From JAULZV01 sp032117135 (lineage in GTDB: Bacteria; Patescibacteriota; Minisyncoccia; Phycocordibacterales; JAACPR01): a stretch of 39,755 nucleotides of DNA. Both the position numbers and the translations under genes were made by a program. The notes beneath the pieces were generated by a model, which saw only the letters and a list, made by a program, of their open reading frames with translations, was not told where the DNA came from and ran no database searches. Position 1 is the first letter of the stretch, and each line of letters opens with the position of its first letter. The stretch is taken from the NCBI GenBank assembly GCA_032117135.1, contig JAULZV010000012.1:1-39755 (forward strand). Direction: 5' to 3'. Of the stretch, positions 33,547-39,755 are shown one piece after another.

Positions 33547-34254
33547 ATGAATATAATTTTTCTTGATACAGAAGCAACAGGATTACAAGATGCGCGGATG
33601 ATCCAACTTGCATACAAAATGCGCGGATCAGATGAACTATTTACCCAATACTACAAACCACCTGTTCCTATCGAATTTGAAGCTATGGGCATCCATCACA
33701 TCACTCAAAAAATGGTCGATGACAAAATACCGTTTGATCAGTCCCCTGACAAACCTGCACTACAAGAGCTTCTTAACACCTCGATTCTTGTTGCTCATAA
33801 TGCAGCATTTGATATTGAAGTTCTCAAAACAGAAGGTATTGCAACTAAGGATTACATTTGCACGTACAAGGTTGCATATGCTCTCTATGATCTTCCTAAT
33901 CACAAAATGCAATCACTCAGATATCGTTGGAGTATCGAGATCGATCAAGCAGTCGCACACGATGCAGCTGGTGATGTGATGGTTCTTGAAGAGGTGTTCG
34001 AATATATGCTCAAGGACTATTGTGCGACCAATGGAGTATCACCAGAAGAAGCGATACAAAAATTTATTGAAATATCAACACAACCAACCCTTCTTAAAAC
34101 TCTCAGTTTTGGAAAATTACGAGGAGAAACATTCGAAGATATTCGCATCAAGGATTTTGGATATTTACAATGGCTCGGAACACTCACCGACAAGGACGAC
34201 GATTTTGTCTATACTATTCAACACTATCTCAAAAAAGGTCCTTCTGGTAATTAA
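33547..34254 (+). CDS. DEDDh exonuclease with ExoX-like C-terminus
   Basis: 235 residues. Exo I FLDTEATG (Asp7, Glu9), Exo II VAHNAAFDIEVL, Exo III VAHDAAGDVMVL: the DEDDh set of DNA polymerase III epsilon/ExoX-type 3'-5' exonucleases. The C-terminal segment SFGKLRGETFEDIRIKDFGYLQWL matches the small domain found at the end of ExoX-like proteins. A proofreading or repair role is likely. Divergent from the small membrane protein upstream. Confidence 0.88.
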   Translation: MNIIFLDTEATGLQDARMIQLAYKMRGSDELFTQYYKPPVPIEFEAMGIHHITQKMVDDKIPFDQSPDKPALQELLNTSILVAHNAAFDIEVLKTEGIATKDYICTYKVAYALYDLPNHKMQSLRYRWSIEIDQAVAHDAAGDVMVLEEVFEYMLKDYCATNGVSPEEAIQKFIEISTQPTLLKTLSFGKLRGETFEDIRIKDFGYLQWLGTLTDKDDDFVYTIQHYLKKGPSGN

Positions 34255-34378
34255 GAGTACAGGATCGGACTATACGAGACTTTCCTTGCATCTTCTGTAC
34301 TTAGTATTACAAATCGATATCTTCTTAGATTTTAGGATTTTAATTCTAATTGTAAAAAGAATATATACATGTATATAT

Positions 34379-34930
34379 ATGAAATTAAAAAATCTCTCTC
34401 ACAGAGAATCAGGATTCACACTTATGGAATTACTTATTGTAGTTGCCATTATAAGCATCCTCTCCTCTATCATACTCTCGACGGTTCGAGGAGCATACGA
34501 ATCTGCATATCTTGCCAAATCAAAAAAAGAATTTAATAGTGTAGCCGAATCTCTCGAATTATATAAATCAAATAATGATGATAATTTTCCTGCTGACACA
34601 AACCGAGACATTCCTCCAGGACTTCAACAATATCTAGCACCAGGAATTTGGCCTGACGCAGCCTGGCCTGGAAGTGTTTTTGATTGGGAGAACTGGAATG
34701 ATCCTGAGACTGGTCACAAAATATACCAAATTAGTGTTCGATTTTGTCCTGTTGGACAGCCTGCTCAGTGTAAATTTCCAAAAAAGAGCTGGGCTGATGA
34801 TTTTGATATTTCTAGTTCAGTGTTTTATTGCTTGTCAGGAGCATGTAGAGCTCACATTGATCGACCTGTCGATCATCCGGGATATTGCGTAAATTGCGCC
34901 GAACCTCAATATCCGTATGGGATTTATTGA
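34379..34930 (+). CDS. Type IV pilin/pseudopilin-like protein
   Basis: 183 residues. Class III signal: ESG then FTLMELLIVVAIISIL, with cleavage expected after Gly12 and Glu17 as the conserved Glu5 of the mature protein. The mature domain holds four C-terminal-half cysteines (FCPVGQPAQCKF, FYCLSGACRA) plus CVNC, suggesting disulfides, in keeping with the dsbB gene 3 kb away. Type II secretion or competence-pilus-type minor subunit. The frame is open upstream to 33986, which is antisense noise overlapping the exonuclease gene. Confidence 0.85.
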   Translation: MKLKNLSHRESGFTLMELLIVVAIISILSSIILSTVRGAYESAYLAKSKKEFNSVAESLELYKSNNDDNFPADTNRDIPPGLQQYLAPGIWPDAAWPGSVFDWENWNDPETGHKIYQISVRFCPVGQPAQCKFPKKSWADDFDISSSVFYCLSGACRAHIDRPVDHPGYCVNCAEPQYPYGIY

Positions 34931-34949
34931 TGTGATTTGATGTAGTAAC

Positions 34950-35591
34950 TTAAGAATCAACTTTTCCTCTGTATTTTTCTAGATGTTTTGTATCTATTCT
35001 ATCTTCAGCTTTTGCGTTAATTATTTTTTGCATTGATTGGTCATCAACAACATCCTTGAACATTCTCATAAAAGGATCAAAATCAAAATACTGATTTTTG
35101 TAATAAGGATGCACATTAAAATCACCTTGATCCCAAGTCGAAATATCGGAAATATTGTGTTGCATAATCGCCTCAACTTTATCTAATGAATGAGCGAACT
35201 TAGCTTCAAGAGTTTCTTTTTTCTCAAATTCTTCCCAAAGAGAGGTAATCTCATCGGCTTTCTCTTTTGACAATGAAGCGACGAGTTCGGCAAAAGCTTT
35301 TTTCTCACGTTCATACTTGTGTTCCTGTCTTGCAGATATTTCATGAGAAGGAATGTCTCCTGTTACCGCTTCGGCAAGATCGTGAATAATAAACATCTTC
35401 AAAACTTTTAGCAGATCAACTTTGGTTTGTATTTTGTCTTCCAGCAGTATTGCAAGCAAACAAAGCATCCATGAATGTTCAGCAACACTTTCTTGACGAG
35501 AAGAGTCGGTGAGCCACGAATGTCGCGTGGTAGTTTTTAACTTCTCTGCTTTCTTGTGAAAATCTATCAGGTCTTTGATCTGTTCTTTCAT
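34950..35591 (-). CDS. HD-domain phosphohydrolase (YfbR/HDDC2-like)
   Basis: 213 residues. RQESVAEHSWMLCLLA (His39), the HD pair His70-Asp71 in FIIHDLAEAVTGDI, EKKAFAEL and a later SLDKVEA supply the usual metal ligands. The family includes 5'-deoxynucleotidases; the nucleotide is not determinable. Convergent with the pilin gene. Its upstream region contains the GC-rich structured element. Confidence 0.88.
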   Translation of the reverse strand: MKEQIKDLIDFHKKAEKLKTTTRHSWLTDSSRQESVAEHSWMLCLLAILLEDKIQTKVDLLKVLKMFIIHDLAEAVTGDIPSHEISARQEHKYEREKKAFAELVASLSKEKADEITSLWEEFEKKETLEAKFAHSLDKVEAIMQHNISDISTWDQGDFNVHPYYKNQYFDFDPFMRMFKDVVDDQSMQKIINAKAEDRIDTKHLEKYRGKVDS

Positions 35592-35662
35592 ACTCTCAAT
35601 TTTACCTTGGATGGTGATTTATAGGTAGTGGAGGGTCACTCCGATACTAAATTTTTACTACG

Positions 35663-35827
35663 GAGAATAAGGGATTCGGTCACAGATAATTTTCTACGAA
35701 AATTTCTGCGACCCCGACTCGGCCATCCCAGATTTGCTCCGCAAATGCAAGGACCCTAGACCTCCGTCTTTCTCATCCCTTATTCTCTCGCAACATGCGA
35801 AAACCGCAACACAATGTGTTGCGGTTT
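35663..35827. repeat. GC-rich nested inverted-repeat element
   Basis: A perfect 13-bp inverted repeat GAGAATAAGGGAT (35663-35675) and its complement (35775-35787) enclose about 100 bp that folds further: GGTC-CAGA-AATTTTC hairpin (35678-35713, one mismatch and one bulge), CCGA/TCGG, and ATTTGC-TCC-GCAAAT. Right next to it is an 11-bp stem AAACCGCAACA / TGTTGCGGTTT (35801-35811 / 35817-35827). There is no gene between 35592 and 35997. It may be a structured RNA, a MITE or an island boundary; no known RNA family was recognised. Confidence 0.55.
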
Positions 35828-35929
35828 GCAGTTGCGGGCCGTCTCGAGTTAGAACCGTAGCGGGTCAAGCCCAGTAAGGTTTATTTAAGACTTTTCTAGT
35901 ATATCAAATCGATGTATCTCGAGCAGAGC

Positions 35930-35989
35930 AAAAAGTGACAAAAGTGACAGTTCTTGCAGTGTTTTTGTGACAGTGGATTGTCACTTTTT
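35930..35989 (-). terminator. Inverted repeats downstream of toxin-antitoxin pair 2
   Basis: 11-bp inverted repeat AAAAAGTGACA (35930-35940) / TGTCACTTTTT (35979-35989). In between GTGACA is repeated twice more. Read from the toxin side it ends in TTTTT, so it works as a terminator; the repeated GTGACA could also be a binding site. Confidence 0.5.
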
Positions 35990-35997
35990 AAACACAA

Positions 35998-36252
35998 TTA
36001 ATACAATTCCGAATGTGTACCGATATTTACAAAATTAACCACATCACCATCTTCTTTAAAAATAGCTCTGTAATCACCTGTCACATTAATACTACGACAG
36101 TCAGTGAATATCTTATCTACAGAATGATTGTTTAAGGTTTTGTGATTTTTATCTTCTATGAAAGTCTCTAATCTATCACAGAATTGATCTTGTATCTTTG
36201 GGGAAAGTTTTTTGAGTTTCTTTTTGAAATTTTTATGAAAAACAATCTCCAT
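35998..36252 (-). CDS. Toxin of RelE/YafQ type, pair 2
   Basis: 84 residues: MEIVFHKNFKKKLKKLSPKIQDQF helix region, LETFIEDKNHKTL, DKIFTDCRSINVTGDYRAIFKEDGD and a C-terminal FVNIGTHSELY. The CRSINV / DYRAIF / GTHSELY pattern parallels the first toxin (1857-2114), so the two are the same type, though divergent. It lies 3 bp after its antitoxin. Part of the accessory region with the recombinase. Confidence 0.85.
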   Translation of the reverse strand: MEIVFHKNFKKKLKKLSPKIQDQFCDRLETFIEDKNHKTLNNHSVDKIFTDCRSINVTGDYRAIFKEDGDVVNFVNIGTHSELY

Positions 36253-36255
36253 GCG

Positions 36256-36531
36256 TTAAGATTTAAGATATGCTATAGCGTCTTTGGCAGAATTGAATTT
36301 AGGTGAGACATTCTTGCCTTCTTTGATGTCCTTAAGTGCTTTCTCAACACTCTTTCGAGTAACAGGGTTAAACTCTTCCTTGGAAATGAGCCCAACATTA
36401 AAGTCCCCATCAACAAAGGCTTTGGTTGCGAGTTTTAAAATAACTCCAAATGACAAACCTTGGCTTTGAGCCTTTTTCATGGCTTGTTCCTTGAGTTTCT
36501 TATCTAAATTGAATATTACTTGTGTGTTCAT
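36256..36531 (-). CDS. Antitoxin of RelB/DinJ type, pair 2
   Basis: 91 residues. Ribbon-helix-helix start MNTQVIFNLDKKLKEQAMKK, then AQSQGLSFGVILKLATKAFV, a linker, and a C-terminal helix with KSVEKALKDIKEG. The family represses its own promoter. The promoter ends 6 nt before this ATG. Confidence 0.85.
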   Translation of the reverse strand: MNTQVIFNLDKKLKEQAMKKAQSQGLSFGVILKLATKAFVDGDFNVGLISKEEFNPVTRKSVEKALKDIKEGKNVSPKFNSAKDAIAYLKS

Positions 36532-36537
36532 GTATAT

Positions 36538-36566
36538 ATATTATATTAATGAAATATATATGTCAA
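36538..36566 (-). promoter_or_regulatory. Promoter of toxin-antitoxin pair 2
   Basis: Minus strand TTGACA (36566-36561), 17 bp spacer, TAATAT (36543-36538), ending 6 nt before ATG 36531: leaderless. The surrounding ATATATAT runs on both sides may form the operator. Confidence 0.65.
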
Positions 36567-36645
36567 ATTCCAATCCCTACCACACTATGTTTTTCTAACT
36601 CTGCATAGTCTTAGCAAATCCCCTGTTTCTGTCATTAATTAATAT

Positions 36646-37959
36646 ATGGAAACCCAATACATAAGCAACTTCGGAGTTAGAACTGAAGTGCCTCAAATAA
36701 AGGTGAAATACGTCCTCTACGCTCGAAAAAGTACCGAGACCGAAGAACGCCAAGTATTATCAATTGACTCACAAGTAAAGGAAATGCTCCAGATAGCAGA
36801 GAAGGAAAACATGGAGATTATAGATATTAGAAGAGAATCACATTCAGCAAAGGATTCAGGACAAAGACCAGTATTTAAAGAGATACTCTCTGACATAGAT
36901 ATGGGTAGATACAACGGAATACTCACATGGGCACCTGACAGGTTATCAAGAAATGCAGGAGATCTTGGTTCACTTGTTGATCTCATGGATCAAGCAAAAC
37001 TGCAAGAGATAAAAACATATGGGCAGACATTCAAGAACTCTCCCAATGAGAAGTTTCTCTTAATGATTCTCTGTTCTCAAGCAAAGTTAGAGAATGATAA
37101 CAAAAGTATAAATGTTAAAAGAGGTTTAAGGACAAGGGTTGAAATGGGATTATGGCCAGGACCTGCTCCAACTGGATATCTCAAAGAAAAACGAAGTGAC
37201 AGGAAGTGCGAGACATACATAGACCCAGAGAAAGGCCATGTGATCAAGAAGATGTTTGAAAAGGTTGCATATGAGAAATGGAGCGGAAAGAAAGTATATA
37301 ACTGGTTGAAGTTTGATCTCAACTTCAGAAGTGCATACGGAAAGAAACATTTGAGTCTCGGAAATATATTCAGAAGTCTAAGCAACCCATTCTATTATGG
37401 AGAGTTTGAATATCCTCGAAATAGCGGGAACTGGTACAAAGGAAAACATGAACCACTCATAACAAAGGAATTATATGACATGGTGCAGGCACAGGTGAAG
37501 AGCAATACACTTAGAATCGAGAACAAGGAATTTGCATTCACCAAACTCATGACTTGCGGGCTGTGTTCATCTGCAATATCAGCAGATGAGAAGTTTAAGA
37601 AATTAAAGAATGGAACATCAAACAGACATGTGTATTACAAGTGTGCCAAGTCAAAGGATCACAATTGCACAAATCCTCCTATTAATGAAACTGACTTGAT
37701 TAAGCAGTTTGAAAAATTGATTGATGACATGAAAGTGAATGAGTTAAAAGTACGAGACAAGATTAAGGATGAGATACTCAGATTCAAGAAGTTCAACACT
37801 TCTCTCCTTGGGAAAAGTACTACTATTCAGATTGAAGATATTGATATCAAGAATTATGTAAAGTTTATTTTGAAGGATGGAGAGATGCAGGAGAAGCGGG
37901 ATATATTGGAGAATATTTCGGAGAGGATTTTATTGAAAGATAAAAACTTATTTATCTGA
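36646..37959 (+). CDS. Large serine recombinase (site-specific integrase)
   Basis: 437 residues. N-terminal resolvase domain: YARKSTE with catalytic Ser29, SIDSQ, GILTWAPDRLSRNAGD. Then a recombinase domain (about 155-270: GPAPTGYL, NIFRSLSNPFYYGEF) and a zinc beta ribbon (MTCGLCSSAIS ... CAKSKDHNC), followed by a coiled-coil-like tail. Such enzymes integrate and excise phages and mobile islands. Arg codons are mostly AGA/AGG, unlike the CGA-rich core genes here, which suggests transfer. Its 3' end overlaps the end of the RT gene by 12 bp, tail to tail. The attachment sites were not identified. Confidence 0.92.
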   Translation: METQYISNFGVRTEVPQIKVKYVLYARKSTETEERQVLSIDSQVKEMLQIAEKENMEIIDIRRESHSAKDSGQRPVFKEILSDIDMGRYNGILTWAPDRLSRNAGDLGSLVDLMDQAKLQEIKTYGQTFKNSPNEKFLLMILCSQAKLENDNKSINVKRGLRTRVEMGLWPGPAPTGYLKEKRSDRKCETYIDPEKGHVIKKMFEKVAYEKWSGKKVYNWLKFDLNFRSAYGKKHLSLGNIFRSLSNPFYYGEFEYPRNSGNWYKGKHEPLITKELYDMVQAQVKSNTLRIENKEFAFTKLMTCGLCSSAISADEKFKKLKNGTSNRHVYYKCAKSKDHNCTNPPINETDLIKQFEKLIDDMKVNELKVRDKIKDEILRFKKFNTSLLGKSTTIQIEDIDIKNYVKFILKDGEMQEKRDILENISERILLKDKNLFI

Positions 37960-38997
37960 TAATAGCTTTTCACAAATCTTCTTAGAACAACAATGCTTTA
38001 ATCTGCCGAGATAAGATTGAAGTATCTGATTATATTGATGAGGTGAAATCAGCTCTTTTTCTAATTTTATTCGAGCTATTTTCATTTTGGAGATTATCCG
38101 CCTTTTTGTTTTAGTTCTAATAACAGAGTGATACGGAAAATGAACAAATCCTAAAAAATCTATACCTTCATGCCATTTTACAAAAGATACTTTACTTGGA
38201 TGTAAATTCAACTTTAGTTCTGTTTTCAAAAAATAATCAATTTTATCAAGAATATTTTCTAGATATTGTCTATCGTCCGACAGAGCAACAAAATCATCAG
38301 CATATCTTATATAATGTTTTACACCCAAGTTTCTCTTTATAAAATTATCGAGAGGATTCATATATACATTAGAAAATAATTGCGAAGTCAAATTTCCAAG
38401 TGGTATTCCCTTATCTGGTTGTGATTGAAAACTTTTAATAATCTGAATTAAAAGTTTTGTTACTTTTTCATCTTTTATCTTTTGCAATAAAAGACCAATT
38501 AAAATATCATGATCAACTGAATCAAAAAACTTTCTTATATCACACTTAAGTATCCAAACAGTCTTAGTATTTTGACAGGATATCTTCCAAGCAAATTTTC
38601 GAAATCTCTTTCCTGCTTCATATGTACCTTTGTTTTTCCTAGATGAGTATGAATCAAAAATAAATCCTTTATCAAAAATTGGTTCAATAATTCTAACAAG
38701 AGCATGGTGAAAAACTCTATCAATTACTTTAGCCTTATGGATACTTCTTAATTTTGGGTCATGAACATAAAATGCGGTATACTTATCGTGTTTATATTGG
38801 TCAGATTTTAAAAGATGATGAAGATTAAATAATTCCTCTTCGAGAGAAACAGCAAAAGAACTTACATCGTTCTTTTTTATTTTATCTCTTTTAAATTCTG
38901 ACCAAGCGGTAAATAAATTAGAAACGGAAATTATTTTAATAAATAAATCATGACCATTAAAGATAACACCCCCCCCCCCCCCGCGATTCTCTAGCAA
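37948..38997 (-). CDS. Reverse transcriptase of a diversity-generating retroelement
   Basis: Copies the template RNA with errors at adenines to make variable cDNA. 349 residues from TTG 38997. RT motifs: DRVFHHALVRIIEPIF, CDIRKFFDSVDH (Asp153), the DGR-specific LGNLTSQ at 200-206 in place of the QGxxxSP of group II introns, catalytic YADD at 232-235, and IDFLGF. There is no maturase, endonuclease or RNase H domain. The natural N-terminus (DLFIKIISVSNLFTAW) is preceded by a Gly run encoded by 14 Gs. The only ATG nearby (39010) is out of frame with 14 Gs and in frame with 13. More A/T-rich than the core genes. Confidence 0.9.
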   Translation of the reverse strand: MLENRGGGGGVIFNGHDLFIKIISVSNLFTAWSEFKRDKIKKNDVSSFAVSLEEELFNLHHLLKSDQYKHDKYTAFYVHDPKLRSIHKAKVIDRVFHHALVRIIEPIFDKGFIFDSYSSRKNKGTYEAGKRFRKFAWKISCQNTKTVWILKCDIRKFFDSVDHDILIGLLLQKIKDEKVTKLLIQIIKSFQSQPDKGIPLGNLTSQLFSNVYMNPLDNFIKRNLGVKHYIRYADDFVALSDDRQYLENILDKIDYFLKTELKLNLHPSKVSFVKWHEGIDFLGFVHFPYHSVIRTKTKRRIISKMKIARIKLEKELISPHQYNQILQSYLGRLKHCCSKKICEKLLSDK

Positions 38998-39010
38998 TTC
39001 GATTGTTCAT
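38950..39010. promoter_or_regulatory. Overlap of the divergent avd and RT 5' ends
   Basis: ATG 38950 (plus) opens toward avd, and ATG 39010 (minus) opens toward RT. Each lies inside the other's frame, giving a 61-bp head-to-head overlap with the homopolymer in the middle. With the tract as written (14), the avd-side ATG stops at TAG 38992-38994 and the RT-side ATG stops at a TAA soon after the tract. Removing one base puts both ATGs in frame with their proteins. Confidence 0.6.
38969..38982. repeat. Homopolymer tract of 14 C (14 G on the minus strand)
   Basis: The only long G/C run in an A/T-rich region. It lies within both the RT and avd 5' coding regions. Runs of this kind slip during replication and cause phase variation in other bacteria; they are also prone to sequencing error. 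Confidence 0.9.
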
Positions 39011-39013
39011 AAA

Positions 39014-39331
39014 GTGTATGAATTATATATAGTTTTTTATAGTTATAGCAAATTATTTCCAAAGAGAGATAGATTTGCCTTAGTTGCAAGAATAGAAAGT
39101 AATATTCTAGAACTTTTAGAATTACTTTTATTGGCTCAAACTAAAGAAAAGTCTAGTAGAATTCTTATACTTAACAAAGCAGATTTAAAGATATTGACAA
39201 TAAAATTATTTGTACGTATGTCATACGAAATTAAAGCAATTGATCAAAACAAATATATCAAGTTGGAAGAAAAAATTATTGAAATAGGAAAAATGACTGG
39301 TGGTTGGATTAAATACACAAAAACTGCTTGA
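39014..39331 (+). CDS. Avd-like DGR accessory protein (four-helix bundle)
   Basis: 105 residues from GTG 39014; the family normally has a few more residues before the VYELY motif, and the frame is open upstream without an ATG until the TGA at 38951. Four-helix bundle pattern: VYELYIVFYSYSKLFPKRDRFALVARIESNILELLELLL, then KADLKILTIKLFVRMSYEIKAID, and the end motif KLEEKIIEIGKMTGGWIKY. In known DGRs Avd forms a pentamer that binds RT and template RNA. With a 13-base tract, translation from ATG 38950 would add an N-terminus (MTIKDNTPPPP and on) of normal length. Opposite orientation to RT, which is unusual. Confidence 0.85.
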   Translation: MYELYIVFYSYSKLFPKRDRFALVARIESNILELLELLLLAQTKEKSSRILILNKADLKILTIKLFVRMSYEIKAIDQNKYIKLEEKIIEIGKMTGGWIKYTKTA

Positions 39332-39350
39332 AATTTATCAAGCAGTTTTT
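39319..39350. terminator. Bidirectional terminator between avd and the template repeat
   Basis: Perfect 12-bp stem AAAAACTGCTTG (39319-39330) / CAAGCAGTTTTT (39339-39350), 8-nt loop. It has five A and five T at the ends, so it works on both strands. It includes the avd stop codon. On the minus strand it starts 8 nt past the end of the template repeat. Confidence 0.8.
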
Positions 39351-39358
39351 GAACACTT

Positions 39359-39475
39359 CGAGAGAAACACACGCCCAGATTGGAATTCGCATTGTCTGGA
39401 TTCCTCCTGTTGACATTCGCCCCCTTGGAATCGAAATTACCCAGATTCACGAGGTTACCGTCAGAATCGCGCATT
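39359..39475 (-). repeat. DGR template repeat (TR)
   Basis: The source of the mutagenised cDNA. Read on the minus strand it translates from about 39474 to a C-type-lectin-like end: DSDGNLVNLGNFD, SKGANVNRRNPDNANSN, LGVCFSR. Nine AAC/AAT codons occur among 38, the typical pattern in which A mutations sample many residues. Its 3' terminal 22 bases (39359-39380) recur exactly at 39734-39755 at the window edge. The 5' limit cannot be fixed without the full variable repeat; 39475 is an estimate. Confidence 0.85.
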
Positions 39476-39663
39476 GTTTCTTATATATTTCCATCCATAC
39501 CACCAAACACTTCGTTTATATAAAAGGTTGTGTTTGTTTTGTTACTAAAACGCATGCACTCCGTTGCCATAAAATACCCGCATTCAGAAATATATAGGCA
39601 GTGTAATTGGCGACCGTAATCCGTAAACTACGATTCATTAGCCAACTAATATCTTATCATACG
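39476..39663 (-). other. Region upstream of the template repeat, no gene seen
   Basis: About 190 bp of A/T-rich sequence that should contain the promoter and 5' leader of the template RNA. TATATAA-like -10 candidates occur near 39480-39487 and 39514-39522 on the minus strand, but no convincing -35 was found. No further gene. Confidence 0.4.
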
Positions 39664-39693
39664 AAAAAGTCCTCTCCCTAAACGGTCGAGGAC
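39664..39693 (-). terminator. Terminator of the DGR target gene
   Basis: 6-bp stem GTCCTC / GAGGAC (39669-39674 / 39688-39693) with a 13-nt loop, followed on the minus strand by TTTTT (39668-39664). It lies 33 bp after the target stop codon. Hairpins close to the variable repeat are also known to aid retrohoming in some DGRs. Confidence 0.55.
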
Positions 39694-39726
39694 AATTCAA
39701 GTTTTCAATATTCAAATTCCAATATT

Positions 39727-39755
39727 TCATCTGCGAGAGAAACACACGCCCAGAT
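39727..39755 (-). CDS. DGR target protein, last codons only, with the end of the variable repeat
   Basis: A minus-strand frame enters from the right edge and ends LGVCFSRR with TGA at 39729-39727. Bases 39734-39755 are identical to the 3' end of the template repeat, after which the two sequences diverge, marking the 3' boundary of the variable repeat. The protein is expected to be a surface protein with a C-type-lectin or formylglycine-type fold; nearly all of it lies outside the window. Confidence 0.7.

Noticed and set aside
33986..34378. Long N-terminal extension of the pilin gene
   Set aside because: Overlaps the exonuclease gene in another frame; the class III signal peptide must be near the N-terminus, so the start is 34379.
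35663..35787. tRNA, tmRNA or SRP RNA
   Set aside because: A GGCCGAGTCGG stretch looks D-arm-like on the minus strand, but the 13-bp closing stem, the lack of a proper anticodon arm and missing conserved motifs rule these out.
37948..38997. Group II intron or retron reverse transcriptase
   Set aside because: There is no maturase or HNH domain and no msr/msd-like RNA beside it. The LGNLTSQ motif and the nearby Avd and template repeat fit a DGR.
39014..39331. 23S rRNA intervening-sequence (IVS/S23) four-helix protein
   Set aside because: The same fold, but no rRNA gene is near; its place between a DGR-type RT and a template repeat makes Avd the better call.
39244..39474. Independent 76-codon minus-strand gene
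   Set aside because: Its first 38 codons are the template repeat and the rest is antisense to avd. It explains the TR coding pattern but is not likely to be a protein gene.
1..39755. CRISPR array
   Set aside because: No regularly spaced direct repeats and no cas-like genes were seen on either strand.
1..39755. UGA recoded as glycine (Gracilibacteria/SR1 code)
   Set aside because: TGA ends several genes at the expected family length, for example the serine recombinase and the pilin, so it acts as a stop.

Overview
The window looks like a chromosome segment of a Candidate Phyla Radiation (Patescibacteria) organism, most likely a Parcubacteria-type lineage. This is inferred from many small single-membrane-segment proteins, a four-domain ribosomal protein S1, compact housekeeping genes, A/T-rich sequence with CGA-rich arginine usage, and many promoters whose -10 box ends only 6-10 nt before the start codon. 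TGA is used as a stop, so the Gracilibacteria/SR1 code does not apply. Taxonomy was not tested by alignment.

Layout. 1-1509 (minus): 5' part of gyrA, a small membrane protein and a metallo-beta-lactamase-fold protein. 1604-2427: a leaderless 45-codon gene, then a RelE/YafQ-type toxin-antitoxin pair with its palindromic operator. 2679-12282: core genes rpsA, pth, lepB, a divergent HisRS-like protein, rpsU, ybeY, ftsA, ftsZ and trxB, then a DoxX-like protein, a META-domain protein and a small membrane protein. 12469-15895 (minus): phospholipase-D-like, HIT, an unknown protein and a winged-helix/NUDIX protein. 15969-23348: tRNA-Glu, tsaD, a structured leader, valS, a PrsW-like protease, Hsp20, tRNA-Phe, tRNA-Arg, glutaredoxin, an FtsB-like protein and small proteins. 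23537-33467 (minus): an acidic protein, lepA, murJ, an O-antigen-ligase/TPR protein, rnpB, DUF192, DsbB, SRPBCC, tyrS and a small membrane protein. 33547-35591: a DEDDh exonuclease, a pseudopilin and an HD hydrolase.

35600-39755 looks like an accessory island: a GC-rich structured element, a second toxin-antitoxin pair, a large serine recombinase, and a diversity-generating retroelement (DGR). The DGR consists of a reverse transcriptase (minus), an Avd four-helix accessory protein (plus), a template repeat on the minus strand rich in AAY codons, and, at the very edge, the last 29 bases of a target gene whose end repeats the last 22 bases of the template repeat. RT and Avd are divergent. Their best ATG starts lie in each other's coding region, and a run of 14 C/G sits inside the overlap. 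With 14 bases both ATG-initiated frames are broken; with 13 (or 10 or 16) both are intact at once. If this is not a sequencing error, the tract is a single on/off switch for the whole mutagenesis machine. This is the most unusual feature of the window.

Other signals: an exact 78-bp palindromic element present twice in opposite orientation (4432-4509, 9867-9944), a nested palindrome at 7077-7177, and a structured leader with a terminator ahead of valS.
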